64,000 bases of DNA from Microvelia longipes (Eukaryota > Arthropoda > Insecta > Hemiptera > Veliidae), in assembly GCA_018340805.1 (NCBI GenBank), contig JACMZG010000008.1, positions 78,798,693 through 78,862,692 of the forward strand, in the 5' to 3' direction. How positions within the stretch are numbered: position 1 is the stretch's first letter; the number at the start of each line of letters is the position of its first letter. A program made the translations under genes and the position numbers. Below the pieces are notes generated by a model. The model was given only the letters and a program-made list of their open reading frames with translations. It searched no databases and had not been told where the DNA came from. Positions 1-61,693 of this stretch are shown one piece after another.

Positions 1-1054
1 CGTCTTGTTTCAATTCTTCTGTCATTATTTTTTTATTGCTGTTTATTTTTATTTTCTTTCTTTTTACAGGCATTACTTTATCAACAGCTTCAAGTAATTT
101 GTCATGAAAATATTTAAATTTTTTCTTTAAGTTTACGTTGCTATTTACAATTACTCCCCAATCCTCTCTTTCTAACTCTATCTTAAGTAATGATAGATTT
201 TCGTCATTAGCAGTTCTTCTATAAACAAATTGTGTTTTTTGTTTACTAGAATGGAAATTATCTACGACTGTATTGAGTGCTGAGTGGTCGGAAAGTCCAA
301 GCTCAATAACGTCAGTAATTATATTGTCAGGAAGTATGTTCGTAGAACAGTAGTCAAGTAAAGTAGAAGTAGTGTCTGTTACCCTAGTAGGTTTATTGCA
401 AATATTATAAAGTCCATGTCTCTGAAAAATACTGTACAAATCTCGTTTCCTTTCTGTGTCTTTAAGTCCGTCTATATTTAAGTCGCCTGTAAGTATTATA
501 TGTTTGTTTGCTCCGCATTTTTTCACAACTTCTTCAAGTTCAACTATAAATTCTCTATAAACCCCGTTCTCAGATCTATATACATTAATAATAATTATAC
601 TCGTCTTTCTTCTAGTTTTCCTACAATTATATTTTATTTCAATTGCACTACATTCTATAGTCATTTCAATGCTTATGTTTTCCAAGTCTGTCCGTCTTTT
701 TACGTCAAACCCTTCTAAGTTTTTTCTAACCCATATTGCCGACCCTCCTCTAATTCTATTTTTTCTACAAAACCATGAAATAGGCAAATAGTTATTTAAA
801 CCAAAATTTGTAAGTTGGTCCTCATTCATCCAGTGCTCTGTTAAACAGAGCACATCCCATTCATACTCTTCACTCGCAACTGATAATATCTCCCTCTTAT
901 TTTCTAACCCTTGAGTGTTTTGTGATAAGATTTTTAATTTATTTTTATTATTTGTTATCAATCCAGTTTCTAGGTCTGTTAAGTATGTAAAGTTTTCCTT
1001 TATATCTCTAAAAAAATATTCTGCGATTCTAGATTTTGAGAGTTTGTACAATAA
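1..1054 (-). CDS. LINE (non-LTR retrotransposon) ORF2 fragment, AP-endonuclease domain, runs off left edge
   Basis: One minus-strand frame stays open from 1054 to the left edge, about 351 codons. The reading resembles an APE-type endonuclease of a non-LTR retrotransposon. Visible blocks in order are LSQNTQGLENKRE at the N-terminus, LCLTEHWMNEDQL (catalytic Glu), IIINVYRSENG, LTGDLNIDG (catalytic Asp/Asn) and GLSDHSALN (terminal SDH). These match the family's conserved motifs. The reverse transcriptase would follow to the left, outside the window. No early stop was seen, so the element may be young. The true start codon is unclear because the frame opens just after a stop at 1055-1057. It lies downstream of exon 6 of esterase gene A, either in an intron or past the gene. 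Confidence 0.85.
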
Positions 1055-1288
1055 CTAGCATTAGCTTGTGTGATTTCTTCCTGTAGTGAAGTTGCTGTAT
1101 CTCGATCTTCATAATGCATCCCTTCGTATGTTTTAATTATTTATCCAAAACTCTACTAGCTTAAACTTGCCTCCGATTAATATGAAGCCATGCCTTATAT
1201 GATGGTTAACTAAACAATCTGTCTCGGGGATTCTCGGAACATTTTCCTTCCATATCGGATTCGCTATGCTTATCCTCACTAGGTACAC
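1055..1288. other. non-coding; short R2 repeat fragment at about 1207-1288
   Basis: No gene is seen. The right part (a CTCGGAACATTTTCC-type start, then a GGATTCGCTATGC-type run) matches the beginning of the dispersed R2 repeat described at 3706-4262 and leads directly into the minisatellite. Confidence 0.5.
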
Positions 1289-1873
1289 AACGTACTGACT
1301 TCGCTCAATGCTGCATAACTTTAATGATCACACGTACTGACTTCGCTCAATGCTGCATAACTTTAATGATCACACGTACTGACCTCGCTTGATACCACTT
1401 CTTAACTTTGATACAACGTTCTGACTTCACTCGATACTGCTTAACTTTAAAGATCTAACGTATGACCTCGCTTGATGCCACTTAACTTTAATGATCCAAC
1501 GTACTGACCTCGCTTGATGCCGATAACTAAACTAATCCAACGTAATGACCTCACTCGATGCTACATAACTTTAATGATCCAACGTACTGACCTCGCTTGA
1601 TGCCACTTAACTTTAATGATACAACGTTCTGACTTCGCTCGATACTGCTTAACTTTATTGATCTAACGTACTTACCCTGCTTGATGCTGCATAACTTTAA
1701 TGATCCAATATACTGACCTCGCTTGAGACTGCATAACTTTAAAGATCCATGGTATTGGCCTCGCGTGATAACACACAACTTTACTGATCCAACATACTGA
1801 CCTCCCTTGATAGTAAATAACATTAATGATCCTACGTACTGACTTCACTCAATACTGTATACCATTAAAGATC
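1289..1873. repeat. minisatellite, about 42-bp unit, about 14 copies
   Basis: About fourteen diverged units of roughly 42 bp can be lined up. Each begins near AACGTACTGACCTCGCTTGA and ends near ACTTTAATGATCC. The same words occur once per copy inside the dispersed R2 repeat (for example around 5505-5540), so the array looks like an amplified segment of R2. Because 42 is a multiple of three, an open frame with a 14-residue period appears on the minus strand (1551-1823). It is a by-product of the repeat, not a likely gene. Confidence 0.85.
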
Positions 1874-2257
1874 GTTAATGACGTTGTTTTCATTTGCATA
1901 AAAATCTCAAACCCCCAAAGACCAGGTTCTGGTACCGGAGCCCAAATCAGAAAACCTTAAGTGGGAAGATACTTTATTAGGACCTCCTCACTGCTCCAAC
2001 ACATCACTCGGTCTCGGTTTCACAACCTCGTGTAAAACCGGGATCGGACCAGATCCTATTCGTTCATGTAAACAATATTAGGCCCCTACTCTATTATTGT
2101 TGCCCTAGCATGACTTACCCAAGCTTATTGTATCAGGAGCCGATAAAATTCTTGCTGCTAACCAGGCTAGAGTCTATTATATTAATTATATTCAAGGAAA
2201 AGTTATGAAACAACTCCACTCACTCTAAAACTAGCAACTAGCTTCCTCTTGTCTTAC
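1874..2257. other. non-coding intron sequence of esterase gene A
   Basis: No gene or clear repeat is recognised here. It follows the exon 6 donor of gene A in the direction of transcription. Confidence 0.5.
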
Positions 2258-19034
<16,777 letters not shown>

Positions 19035-19557
19035 GCTTCTCAAGTTAATTATAATTTAAAATATTGAATACTTATTATTAATTTCCACTTTAAAAAATTG
19101 TAAATGTTGATTTATTAGTATGAAAAAGTAAAATAAAACTAACTTTTATTTGATTAAAAAAATTAATAATAAGCTGAACTTTTTTTTTGGAAACAAATAT
19201 CTTTATTTATTTAGTATACAAAGTAAATATTTTATTTCTTTCATTTATTGAATAATATTAAAATTATTCTTATTTTATTTAATGTATAAAAAGTATGCGA
19301 TGTGTTATCTACTTTTTTGCGCAGTTTAAAAAATATAATAATCAAAGGTTGTCATTTATCATGGCATATCCAGTGAATCTTATAGCAAGGCAGATATTTT
19401 ACTGATGTTGGTATAACATGATGGACGGTGTGTACTTTAGTTAATAGTGTTGACCTTGACAAAACTTAGAATCTAATTAACATTTTTTAAGAGGGGTCAC
19501 TTACCTGAAATTTTGTATTTAAATCTTTATTGAATTTTTATTGGAAAACTTGCTTGA
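19035..19557. other. 5' flank of gene A
   Basis: AT-rich sequence that should hold the promoter. No convincing TATA or initiator was singled out. Confidence 0.4.
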
Positions 19558-19807
19558 TGAAACGTCATGGCGGGAGTCGAACCTCGCATCATGACCAAAA
19601 TCCGTTTCAAAGGTTCCTAACCACAAAAAAACATTTCGCGACACAAACAAAAAGTCACGAAACTTTATATGTGTGTATTTGTAGCACGTTTTTTGCAAAC
19701 ACGCAATCTTTCGAACAGATAATAATTTTTTAATCAAACTTGGGGAGGACTTGTATCCTATTGAAAACCAGGTGTTTGTGACGTCATTAACCATAATGCT
19801 GAGTTTG
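19558..19807 (-). repeat. R1 repeat fragment, left part, split by LINE
   Basis: GGGGAGGAC and ATTGAAAACCAGG followed by GTTTGTGACGTCATTAACC are the reverse complement of the R1 block at 15940-15990. The matching continuation lies at 22436-22650 after the LINE. Confidence 0.7.
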
Positions 19808-19816
19808 TTACGTAAT
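19807..19816. promoter_or_regulatory. single PAR-bZIP/E4BP4-type consensus match
   Basis: GTTACGTAAT fits RTTAYGTAAY, about 0.77 kb upstream of the gene A start codon. It straddles a LINE insertion border and may be chance. Confidence 0.15.
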
Positions 19817-20362
19817 TTATTTATTTATTTATACAATTTTTAAAATGAGCCCTCAACAGATAATTCCAAAACAAGGCGCTCAGGTATAATAGAGATAACA
19901 TAGTTAAACATAACAAAAGAACATTAAAATGATTTATAAAAGAGGCTAAAATCTGATTGGGACTATTTATGAAAATTAGACGATAATAACTTACAATAAT
20001 TAAAGGCTTAAAAATAATACTATTAACAAAGAGACTAAAAAAATCACTATACACTAAAAATAAATTAACTAATTCACTAGTCACTACACCATTATAAAAA
20101 AAGACACAAATACTTTTGAGCTAACAATTATATCACAGTAATTTAGACTTAGATACTAGTAGTAAAAATAAACTTATTTCCTTTAGAAATTCGCTTAGAG
20201 AACTAGCAATGGTAATAAGGATTAAAAATGGCTACAAATTAGAGGTAAAAAAGGGACAAAATAACTTACAATTAAATAACATTATTATTACATTATTAAA
20301 TTAATAATAATATCTTGGAGATAGTTAAACTCTTAATGAAATAAATAAAAGGAATAAAAATT

Positions 20363-21868
20363 CTAAACTGACCATTGACGATCCCCTATTAGGGAAACGA
20401 CTTTAAGGACACTAGTGAGAGAATGGACATTAGAAGAGTCAATGGGCAAGGAGTTGAGAGAGGACACACAACGCACAATTGGGTTAAGATTGGATAGATC
20501 ACGAATATAAAGAAATCGACCAACGCGACGATTTGGAGGAAGGATATGAACTTGATCATGGACTTTCGGACAAATAAGGCTACCAGATATACACTTAGAT
20601 AAAAAGAGGGAATCACTTGCTGCACGACGGACACATAAAGGATGAAGGAATAAACGCTTACATATAGAGTTATAAGAATAGTAAATACGCCTATAGAAGT
20701 ATCGAAAGTAACATGTTCGAATAAATCTTCGTTGGATGTTTTCAATGGAAGATGACATGACTTGAGGCAAGTTATTCCAGGCAGGTGTTGCATATTCGAG
20801 ACATGGACGGACTATAGATTTGTAGAGATGAAGATAACAATCTAGAGAAAGACCACGACAAATGTTCGTAATAAGTCCTAGGTTTCTAGAAGCCTTATTC
20901 ACTATGTCTGAGACATGTTCTTTTAATAGAAGTTTCTCATCTAGACAAACACCAAGGTCGCGAACTGAAGAGACTTTTATAAGAGGATTGTTGTTTAGAC
21001 TGTAAGGAAATTGTATAGAAGACTTAGAACGATTAAAAGAAATGACAAGTGATTTAGAAGGATGGATTTCCATGTTGTTAGTTGAGGCCCACTCCTGAAC
21101 TCGATTAATATCGTCTTGAAGCTGGTGACAAGATGCGGTACTAGAAATGTTCTTTGAGATCTTGAAATCATCTGCAAAAAATTTATATTCACTGCTGAAA
21201 TTGTTACCTAGGTCATTAATGAAAATATTAAAAAGAGGACCTAAAATTGATCCTTGATGAACTCCAGAAGAAGCTACATACGGAGTGGAGAGACAGGATG
21301 AAAGACGGACAACACAAGTACGATTGGATAGATAAGATTTGAACCAGGAGAGAAGGATGGGGTCAAAGTTTAAGGATTCGAGTTTGGTAAGAAGGATGCC
21401 GTGGTCCACACGGTCGAAAGCCTTGACAAAATCAAAGTACACAGCATCTACTTGACCACCAGCTGCAACAACAGGACCCACGTCGGAAAGGAAAGAAACG
21501 ATATTCGAGGAAGAAGAGTGTAAAGGGCGAAAGCCATGCTGGTTAGGATTAAGGAGGGGATCTATTATAGGACTAAGGTAAGTATGTATAACACGCTCAA
21601 AAACTTTAGAAAACACATTACAGATAGATATGGGACGGTAATTGGAAACAGAAGAACGGGACCCACTTTTAGGAATAGGAACTATTAGGGCACAATTCCA
21701 TAAAGAAGGAAAAACTCCAGTGGATAAACTTTTGTTAAAAATGGAGGTAAGGATAGGAGAGATAATGGAGCCTAGGCCTTTAACTAAGAAGGATGGGATA
21801 CTATCACTTCCTGAGCTACGCTTAGCTTTAATAGAATTTATAGCTTCTAAGACTTGAGTATTAGTCAC
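20363..21868 (-). CDS. LINE reverse transcriptase
   Basis: This is a 501-residue frame from the first Met, though the RT reading extends upstream to about 22010. RT blocks in order: VPIPKSGSRSSVSNYRPIS, NQHGFRPLHSS, YFDFVKAFDRVDH, SSGVHQGSILGPLFNIF and the active site KFFADDFKI. The thumb-like C-terminus has RDLGVCLD and LYKSIVRPCLEYATPAWN. These are typical of insect Jockey/CR1-type LINEs. The enzyme would copy element RNA at a nicked target. The RT is uninterrupted, although GPLFN lacks the usual second Leu. The protein is unlikely to be made independently, because the 5' half is gone. Confidence 0.9.
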   Translation of the reverse strand: MTNTQVLEAINSIKAKRSSGSDSIPSFLVKGLGSIISPILTSIFNKSLSTGVFPSLWNCALIVPIPKSGSRSSVSNYRPISICNVFSKVFERVIHTYLSPIIDPLLNPNQHGFRPLHSSSSNIVSFLSDVGPVVAAGGQVDAVYFDFVKAFDRVDHGILLTKLESLNFDPILLSWFKSYLSNRTCVVRLSSCLSTPYVASSGVHQGSILGPLFNIFINDLGNNFSSEYKFFADDFKISKNISSTASCHQLQDDINRVQEWASTNNMEIHPSKSLVISFNRSKSSIQFPYSLNNNPLIKVSSVRDLGVCLDEKLLLKEHVSDIVNKASRNLGLITNICRGLSLDCYLHLYKSIVRPCLEYATPAWNNLPQVMSSSIENIQRRFIRTCYFRYFYRRIYYSYNSICKRLFLHPLCVRRAASDSLFLSKCISGSLICPKVHDQVHILPPNRRVGRFLYIRDLSNLNPIVRCVSSLNSLPIDSSNVHSLTSVLKVVSLIGDRQWSV

Positions 21869-22347
21869 TGGAGGAAATATGATAGGGTTGAGAAGAGCTC
21901 TATGGTTAGTGTGGTTAGGAACATAATCAGAAGAAGGAACAAAAGAGGAACGAAAATGGTCAGCAAAAATATTGCATTTCTCACTAGTATCATCGACAAT
22001 ATTATTATTGATATAATTTCAGGTTCAGAGTGAACTTCGTCATCTCTCACTTTGTTAGCATGGGACCAGAAATGCTTTGGATCGGACTTAAGAGAATTTT
22101 CAATTTTTGCATTATGGGCTGATTTATCAATATCATATTGCTTTTTACTAAGGCGACGGAAAATATTAAAATAATTCATATATATTGTTCTATGAGTATG
22201 ATGATATTTACGGGAATAATAATTCTTTTTAGTGATAAGAAATTTGAGATCATTAGAAAACCATGAAGGGTACCTGGACTTTTTATAATTTTTAAAAGGA
22301 ATAAAATTATTTATTGCTACATTTAAAATGTCTGCTAAATTCTTCAC
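21865..22347 (-). pseudogene. LINE linker between endonuclease and RT, frame-shifted
   Basis: The first 110 residues (RYPSWFSNDLKFLITKKNYY, DPKHFWSHANKVRDD) are the usual linker that precedes LINE RT. After about 22010 the reading leaves the correct frame, and the RT continues in another one. This marks one frameshift in the copy. Confidence 0.7.
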
Positions 22348-22435
22348 ACATTCATTAACATCCTCAGGTTGAAGAGCTGAAGTCCAATCTTGGCGAGAGT
22401 TCTATGAGTACGAGTACGAATTAATGCTGAGTTTG

Positions 22436-22650
22436 CAACATTTTCAAAAAATCGGTAAAATTCAAGGTTACTATACTTAAATCAAGCGTTAAATTAAATG
22501 AAACGGTCCAAAGTCAATACGACCGCTCTAAGTGACAAAAAACGTCGAAATAAACGGATTTTCTAAAATACGGTTGATAAACAACATAATATCGAGTAGG
22601 GAGTCGGTGTAGATGTTTTCTAGGGCGCTGAATCGATAAAACCGGTTTGG
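22436..22650 (-). repeat. R1 repeat fragment, right part after LINE
   Basis: TTTTCAAAAAATCGGTAAAA and AATGAAACGGTCCAAAGTCA are the complement of R1 at 15790-15920. They continue the fragment at 19558-19807. Confidence 0.7.
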
Positions 22651-23137
22651 AGTAAAATTATGAAATCAGATTGAGATTTAGCACGCATATGATTATGTAT
22701 AAGACTAACATATGTGCCAAGTTTCATATCATTATCAGCATTAGTTCAATTTTTATTGAATGACTTGTGAATGTTTTTAAAAAATTGTTAAATAAAATAT
22801 TTTCCAATTGAGTTGAAATTCGATACAAGTGCGTACTATTACCTAAAAAATAAGTACTCTATGTTTAGTTACAATACGACAAGTATATCCATGATTTTTG
22901 TTAGATCATAAAAATTAAGGAGCATTGAGCGTGGTCAGTGACCGCTGGGAGTGATACGGATGCATTTACTATCTGAAGACGATCAAAACGAGTCAAAAGG
23001 TATGTTGCTGTGTAAATTTGCCGAACTGTATTTCTGAGGACGTGCGAAGCGAGTCCGAAGCAGGGGGTTGAGCGTAGCAAATCTGAAGTAATGAGAAAAA
23101 GTTCCGAGGTACCCCGTACCCGATTTTTATTCAATCT
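22651..23137 (-). repeat. dispersed repeat R2 copy
   Basis: It ends (right) with TTCCGAGGTACCCCGTACCC and contains the AAGTTTCATATCATTATCAG and GAGCATTGAGCGTGGTCAG words of R2 in reverse. A 77-codon open frame in it is not a gene. Confidence 0.75.
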
Positions 23138-24166
23138 TTTTGATTTTTTTTAAAGATAATGCGCTCAAAATGAGCATAATCTAAGCTTCAAATAGTGCTG
23201 TGCCGTGCATTGCACAATATATGGGGAAAATTAAGCATTTTATTTGAAAACATATAATGATTAAATATAAGTTGTGACGCTATTGCTCAGCCATAAAGCA
23301 TATACTGGAAACTAAAATTAGGAATAGGGTGATGAGCGAAGAAGCACGCATTAAACAGAAAATTCGCCTGCGTAAATTCGGACCTTCTGCACCAGAAATG
23401 TTAAGTTTACTCGGGGATACCTCTAGACAGCCCAGATCAAATGCTAAGTCAGGCCGCTTGGATATCACGCTAAATTGTAGGTTTTCACGCTCCTGATGCT
23501 ACCTTCCCCTCAAAATTAGATTAGAGCTGGTTCCCAAGAGGTTGATTGAATTACTACGTTCCCACAGCTTACTAAATCCGCGATTCGTATTAAGTACACT
23601 AGTTGAATACGTGAAATATACTGTAAGAACCTAGTGGGGGGAATTCAGTCGGATTCTACACTAAGGAAACTAAGGAGAAAGACTTGAGATTGATCCCCCA
23701 ATACGCTGTATGTGCAACCAGATGCGATCGTATATAAAATATAAACTTCTCGATGAACTATTATTTCACTTGAATATTACCGGTTTTTTACTAAATAACT
23801 TTTTATTTTTTTTACTTTGACTATATTATTTTGCAATGATATCACAATTTAATTAAATACAATTTTTAGAACTTCCTTATAACCTAAGTGAACCTTCACT
23901 TAACGTCAGTTATGATATCATCTGACTCAATCGACTAAACAAATAAGGTGCCAGAACCGGATCGTAATAAACGCGTGTAGAATACGATCACATATTAAAT
24001 ACCCGGTGCATAGGTAGTAAACGTTGGGTGGTATTCAACATGAAAGCCTCTCTTAATTTCAGACTTGCTAAATAGCAAAGTTTGTAGTTGCTTGCTTGAT
24101 AAGCGATCACCTCTTGACAAAAACATTTTGTGTTGACGATACTTTTCAAACCTGTACTCTATGACT
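23138..24166. other. intergenic between genes B and A, unclassified
   Basis: No coding similarity is recognised. It contains unclassified moderately GC-containing sequence. Confidence 0.4.
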
Positions 24167-24477
24167 CTTAAGCATAGAGATATATTGCTAGAGGGGCCCT
24201 ATTGGTTGAATTTTGAAACATCGAAAAAGTAATCTGACCACATTCGATTATCATTATCATCAAATAAACAGAACAAAAAAACTGTAAATTATATAGTTGA
24301 ATGTTTAAAATACAAATCACATCACAAATAATCAGCGGGAAGCCCAAAACAATTGATTAATTATAACCTCACTCCCTCTTGTAGGAGGTTTCAATGAGGT
24401 TACACAGAGCCCCTGCGAGAGCCCCTCAAAGAATGTTTCAGGCCTCTCAATGTATTAAGATAGGCTATGCTCTTAAG
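24167..24477. mobile_element. MITE-like repeat R4, copy 1
   Basis: The ends are inverted (CTTAAGCATAG against CTATGCTCTTAAG). The interior (TTTTGAAACATCGAAAAAG, GGAGGTTTCAATGAGGTTAC) matches the copy at 33738-34012. Confidence 0.6.
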
Positions 24478-24628
24478 TGAGACCGCAGAGAGCAGATGGC
24501 ATTATTGCTGAAAGCCGGCTATGCTTAGAGCAATTAAATGCTAGTGGTGAATAAAAGAATTTATCTCCAGAAGGGTAATAATCAAAACATTTCGGGGCTT
24601 GTTTTTATGTAATAATGACCGTCATTAA

Positions 24629-24669
24629 AACCTGGCGGGAAATAATAATTTATTATTTCCCGCCGGGTT
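24629..24669. repeat. hairpin, about 20-bp arms
   Basis: CCTGGCGGGAAATAATAA is followed at once by its near-exact complement TTATTATTTCCCGCCGGG, with almost no loop. Confidence 0.8.
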
Positions 24670-25138
24670 ATAATCCAGCTTAGCCAACTTAATTATTGAG
24701 TAGTTAAAATTACAGATTCAAAAATCTACGTAAAGAATTTTGAGTAAACAAAGTTATGTTGGCAGCACTGATTCATTAAATCCCAACTGTCTGTAAACAA
24801 ATAATTTCTTTATCAAATCTGTTATGACGATAAATACCTACTATTTTACTAAGTTTTTTCTTATCTTTCAAGTAATATTCCTGTTATATTTATCATAAAA
24901 GGATTGAGTGCGGTTGTTTACGATGGAAAGAATCCTCAAACGTCTTGTATAGATGACGAAGCAAATACGGTTAATATATTTTTGTTATGTTATGTTGTAT
25001 GTATAATATATTATACAATGTATTTTTGTTAAATTTGCATAAAATAGTATACTTATGTTTCACTGATTCTATATATAAACAAATACAGTTTTTTTTGTTT
25101 TATATATATTGTTTTTTCCTTCTGGAGATAAAATTTTG

Positions 25139-25333
25139 TATGCACCACGTGAATAATGCCCTATTATAACCCTGGTCAAATTATCTCCCTCGGTAAGCCT
25201 CGGGAGCTAATTGTAAATAATTCCCTCGGCTAAACCCTCGGGATTTATAAATCATGATTCCTTCGGCTTTTAGCCTTAGGAATCTTTACAGTGACCAGGG
25301 TTATAATGGGGGTCATTATTTACTAGGTGCATA
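25139..25333. mobile_element. small MITE with long inverted ends
   Basis: The ATGCACC...GAATAATGCCC...TTATAACCCTGGTCA left end is repeated inverted at the right end (TGACCAGGGTTATAAT...GTCATTATTTAC...GGTGCAT). Between them are CCCTCGG-type repeats. It lies just past the 3' end of gene B. Confidence 0.65.
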
Positions 25334-25499
25334 AATAACTATTATTGTTGTTTTATTCGAATTTAAGAAATTTTTAAAGCATTTTTAAGGAAAAATTACT
25401 CACGATGTTTATAAATCCAGGCATTTACATCCAGGCAGAGTGACATGTACTGGATGTATAAAAAAAGAAAACTTTATAAACCGAATTAACTATAATATA

Positions 25500-25505
25500 T
25501 TTATT
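25500..25505 (-). promoter_or_regulatory. putative polyadenylation signal of gene B
   Basis: AATAAA on the minus strand lies about 11 bases beyond the gene B stop codon. Confidence 0.45.
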
Positions 25506-25515
25506 TTGAAGTTAT

Positions 25516-41532
<16,017 letters not shown>

Positions 41533-42157
41533 TGTACCCTAATATCTAACACGCACAGTACCTTCTATAAATTACCGAGTCATATCGTTAAAAAAAATCA
41601 ATTATAACGACGTATTATTTCGTAATTTTTCGTTCGTGCGTAATCAGTACGTTCTAAGGCACTGATGTAGGAATCGAACCACACTAACCAATATTGTAAC
41701 ACATTAAATTATTTCACTTTTTATCTTTAAAATTAATAGCTAATTATTCTTTGGCCTTTATTACGTAATAATTTCAATATTTTATGACTCCAAAATAAAT
41801 GTTTAACATTAATGATGTGAGATATTCATTAATATTTTGATTTTTTTTTAATAATTAACTTACTACAAACAAATAAAATATAATATAAATATATTGCTTT
41901 TGGTTTTAATTTAACTATCGGTTGACTTATATTTTAATTAATAATATTAAACATAACTAGATTATAAGTGGAGTTTAAATGAATTTATTGGAATATTTTT
42001 ATATAGAATTTGACGAGTGCATTTTATGTTGTCTCTTTTTGTTATCTTTAGTGATATTGTTATCTTTGTTAAGATGTTATGTTTGGGTTTCTCGATAGTC
42101 ATTGAAGAATTTGGTCATTTTATGATTTTGGGGTTTAATTGAAATAAATTAACAATA
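41533..42157. other. intergenic between genes C and B (5' flank of B)
   Basis: AT-rich. It contains ATTACGTAAT at 41760-41769, a PAR-bZIP-type match about 230 bases upstream of the gene B ATG, which may be chance. Confidence 0.35.
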
Positions 42158-42806
42158 GGGTCATTCCATGTCAAATCAACTCAAAAAAATACATTTTTGG
42201 ACTCGATCTCACCGATTTGAATATAATTTGACTGACAAGTAAGCCAAAGTGTAAAGAAGTCACGGTTTTTGCAATTTCTATCAATGATTATGTGATAAAA
42301 CTTAACTTTTCCACACTGTGACATATCTTGACACACGTTAAGCACTACTGTGTCCACTTCCATGGCGGTCCCAAAATGAAACTTTGTGGACACTTTCCTA
42401 ACAGTTTGAGCTCTTTTTAGGAATATTTTCATCATTTTAAAAAATTGGCTTTTTGAGATATTATCATTTTAATTTTATATTTGCTCATGATAAAAACTTG
42501 CAACTAATTATTCAAAAGTATTCAGAAACTATCTGATTGGGCCAAGTTCAAGCTTTCAAACGCCACCAAAATACAATTTATACCATATGCTGAATTTTAG
42601 ATTTAGCCATTTTTGTAGTCAAAGAAATGTTGAAAAATCATATTTTTTGGGAAATTCACCACCGTATTGCGGCATTATGTCTGGACCAAATGAATCAAAA
42701 ATCTGGATTTTTTCTTCCTTTTATGGTGCCTACTTGTCAGCCAAATTATATTAGAATTGGAAATATCACGTGTTTTCACCTGTATTGATTTGATATAAAA
42801 TGACCC
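42158..42806. mobile_element. non-coding element with long inverted ends (GGGTCATT...AATGACCC)
   Basis: The left end GGGTCATTCCATGTCAAATC is matched inverted by GATTTGATATAAAATGACCC. Further inside, ATAATTTGACTGACAAGTAA and, inverted, ATAATTTGGCTGACAAGTAG extend the symmetry to about 85 bp. Flanks share only AATA, so the target duplication is uncertain. An 84-codon open frame inside has no recognisable product. Confidence 0.75.
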
Positions 42807-43051
42807 AATAATAATTGTTTGATTAGGAAAACGATGTGGTTTGTATAATAATCTTTGACTGCTGCGCGGAGTTGTGTTAGCCTGGCAAAACCTTCCCTTC
42901 CTTCCTTATACCTTTCTTGCATTACTTACTTGATTTCTTACTTAGTCCATTATATTGTAATCATCGATTTACCAATTAGTTTTCTCTGGATTTTTCAAAG
43001 CTAATACGCATGTTTATTACATTCGCTTGTTGTAAATATTCAATTTTTACT

Positions 43052-43180
43052 TTTCCTCATTTATACCGTAGGAATAATGAAAATGTATTGTGTTTGCGAA
43101 AAATGTGTAAGGGAAATCCGAAACAGTGATATCACCGGAGATATCCGTTAAAGGTGTTTTTAAGACCTCCTGAAATCGAA
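43052..43180 (-). repeat. R2 repeat end fragment
   Basis: TTTTTACTTTTCCTCATTTA, AGTATTGTGTTTGCAAAAA-type words and the GACCTCCTGAAA block match the 54.02 kb R2 end. Confidence 0.6.
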
Positions 43181-43597
43181 TTAATAAAATTAAAATTAAT
43201 AAATATTAAATGAATTAGATTAAATAAATAAATAATTAGCAAAACAAAAGTAAATTGAAAGTAATTTATTTAAATAAATAACAAAATTATAAATTATTTA
43301 AATTAACCTTTATATAAAATTTTTCTTTATCAAAATCTTTAAAGTAGTTATTAATTAAAATAAATAAACTTTTATTTAATTTGTCAGACAAAAAACGCTT
43401 CAGTTAATTATTACAGTTATAGAACATTTAACAGTACTTTACGAGGCACTTCTAAAAAATGCTTGCGAAATTATAATCTCTTAAAGTACAGTTCACTGCA
43501 TAAACCATTTAATATACATATTAAGGTTATCCTAATATACTAATTTTATTTTATGCTGTCTTAAAATTAAGCTCCAAATTTTATTTTGCTCTTTTAC
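43181..43597. other. AT-rich intergenic/3' flank of gene C
   Basis: Nothing recognised. Confidence 0.4.
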
Positions 43598-43650
43598 ATA
43601 GTTCTATCAATATTTAGTTGATCTAAAATTGCATTCTCTGTTGAAACATG

Positions 43651-61205
<17,555 letters not shown>

Positions 61206-61693
61206 CTTGCGTATTGACTATCACAAACGTTTATCTAGAACTGCGATCAATTAAAATTTTTTAATTATTAACAATAATAAATAATTATTAATAATTATTA
61301 AAGTGTTAAAGTCAGGAACAAAAATTATTTGTTTTATTGTTGCAAGAAGAGAATCTTTATTATCTTGTATATTTTTTTCAAAAGATACGAAGAGTTGAAT
61401 AATCTAAAGTAAACATAATCAGAGAAACAAAACTAATCCTCCCCGAAGATTTCGTAAAATTAAGTTTTCCACTTTGTTATTGTAAGTAAATTATTTACTT
61501 GTTACCAAACGGTTCTCTGATTGGGGTCCTCATATAAAATATGGATGTCTCCTTAAGGAAATATGGGAACTCTTAAGGTGACCTATAACTATTTAAAAAT
61601 GTATGAAATTTGCTATACTGTTGCCTAAAAGAGACTTTAAGGGAACTAAGAGACATAAAACGTTACTAAAGCGTAATAAAAGTAATACGTAAA

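Larger units (their letters stand above)
19808..22421 (-). mobile_element. 5'-truncated LINE (Jockey/CR1-like) with 14-bp target duplication
   Basis: TAATGCTGAGTTTG occurs at 19794-19807 and 22422-22435, bounding the insertion. The 3' end (left) has an ATTT-type repeat tail, and the body carries a reverse transcriptase. The element begins in the linker between endonuclease and RT, so its 5' part is missing. It was inserted into an older R1 repeat. Confidence 0.9.

Noticed and set aside
1551..1823. 90-residue protein with a 14-residue repeat
   Set aside because: Direct translation of the 42-bp minisatellite; the period explains the open frame.
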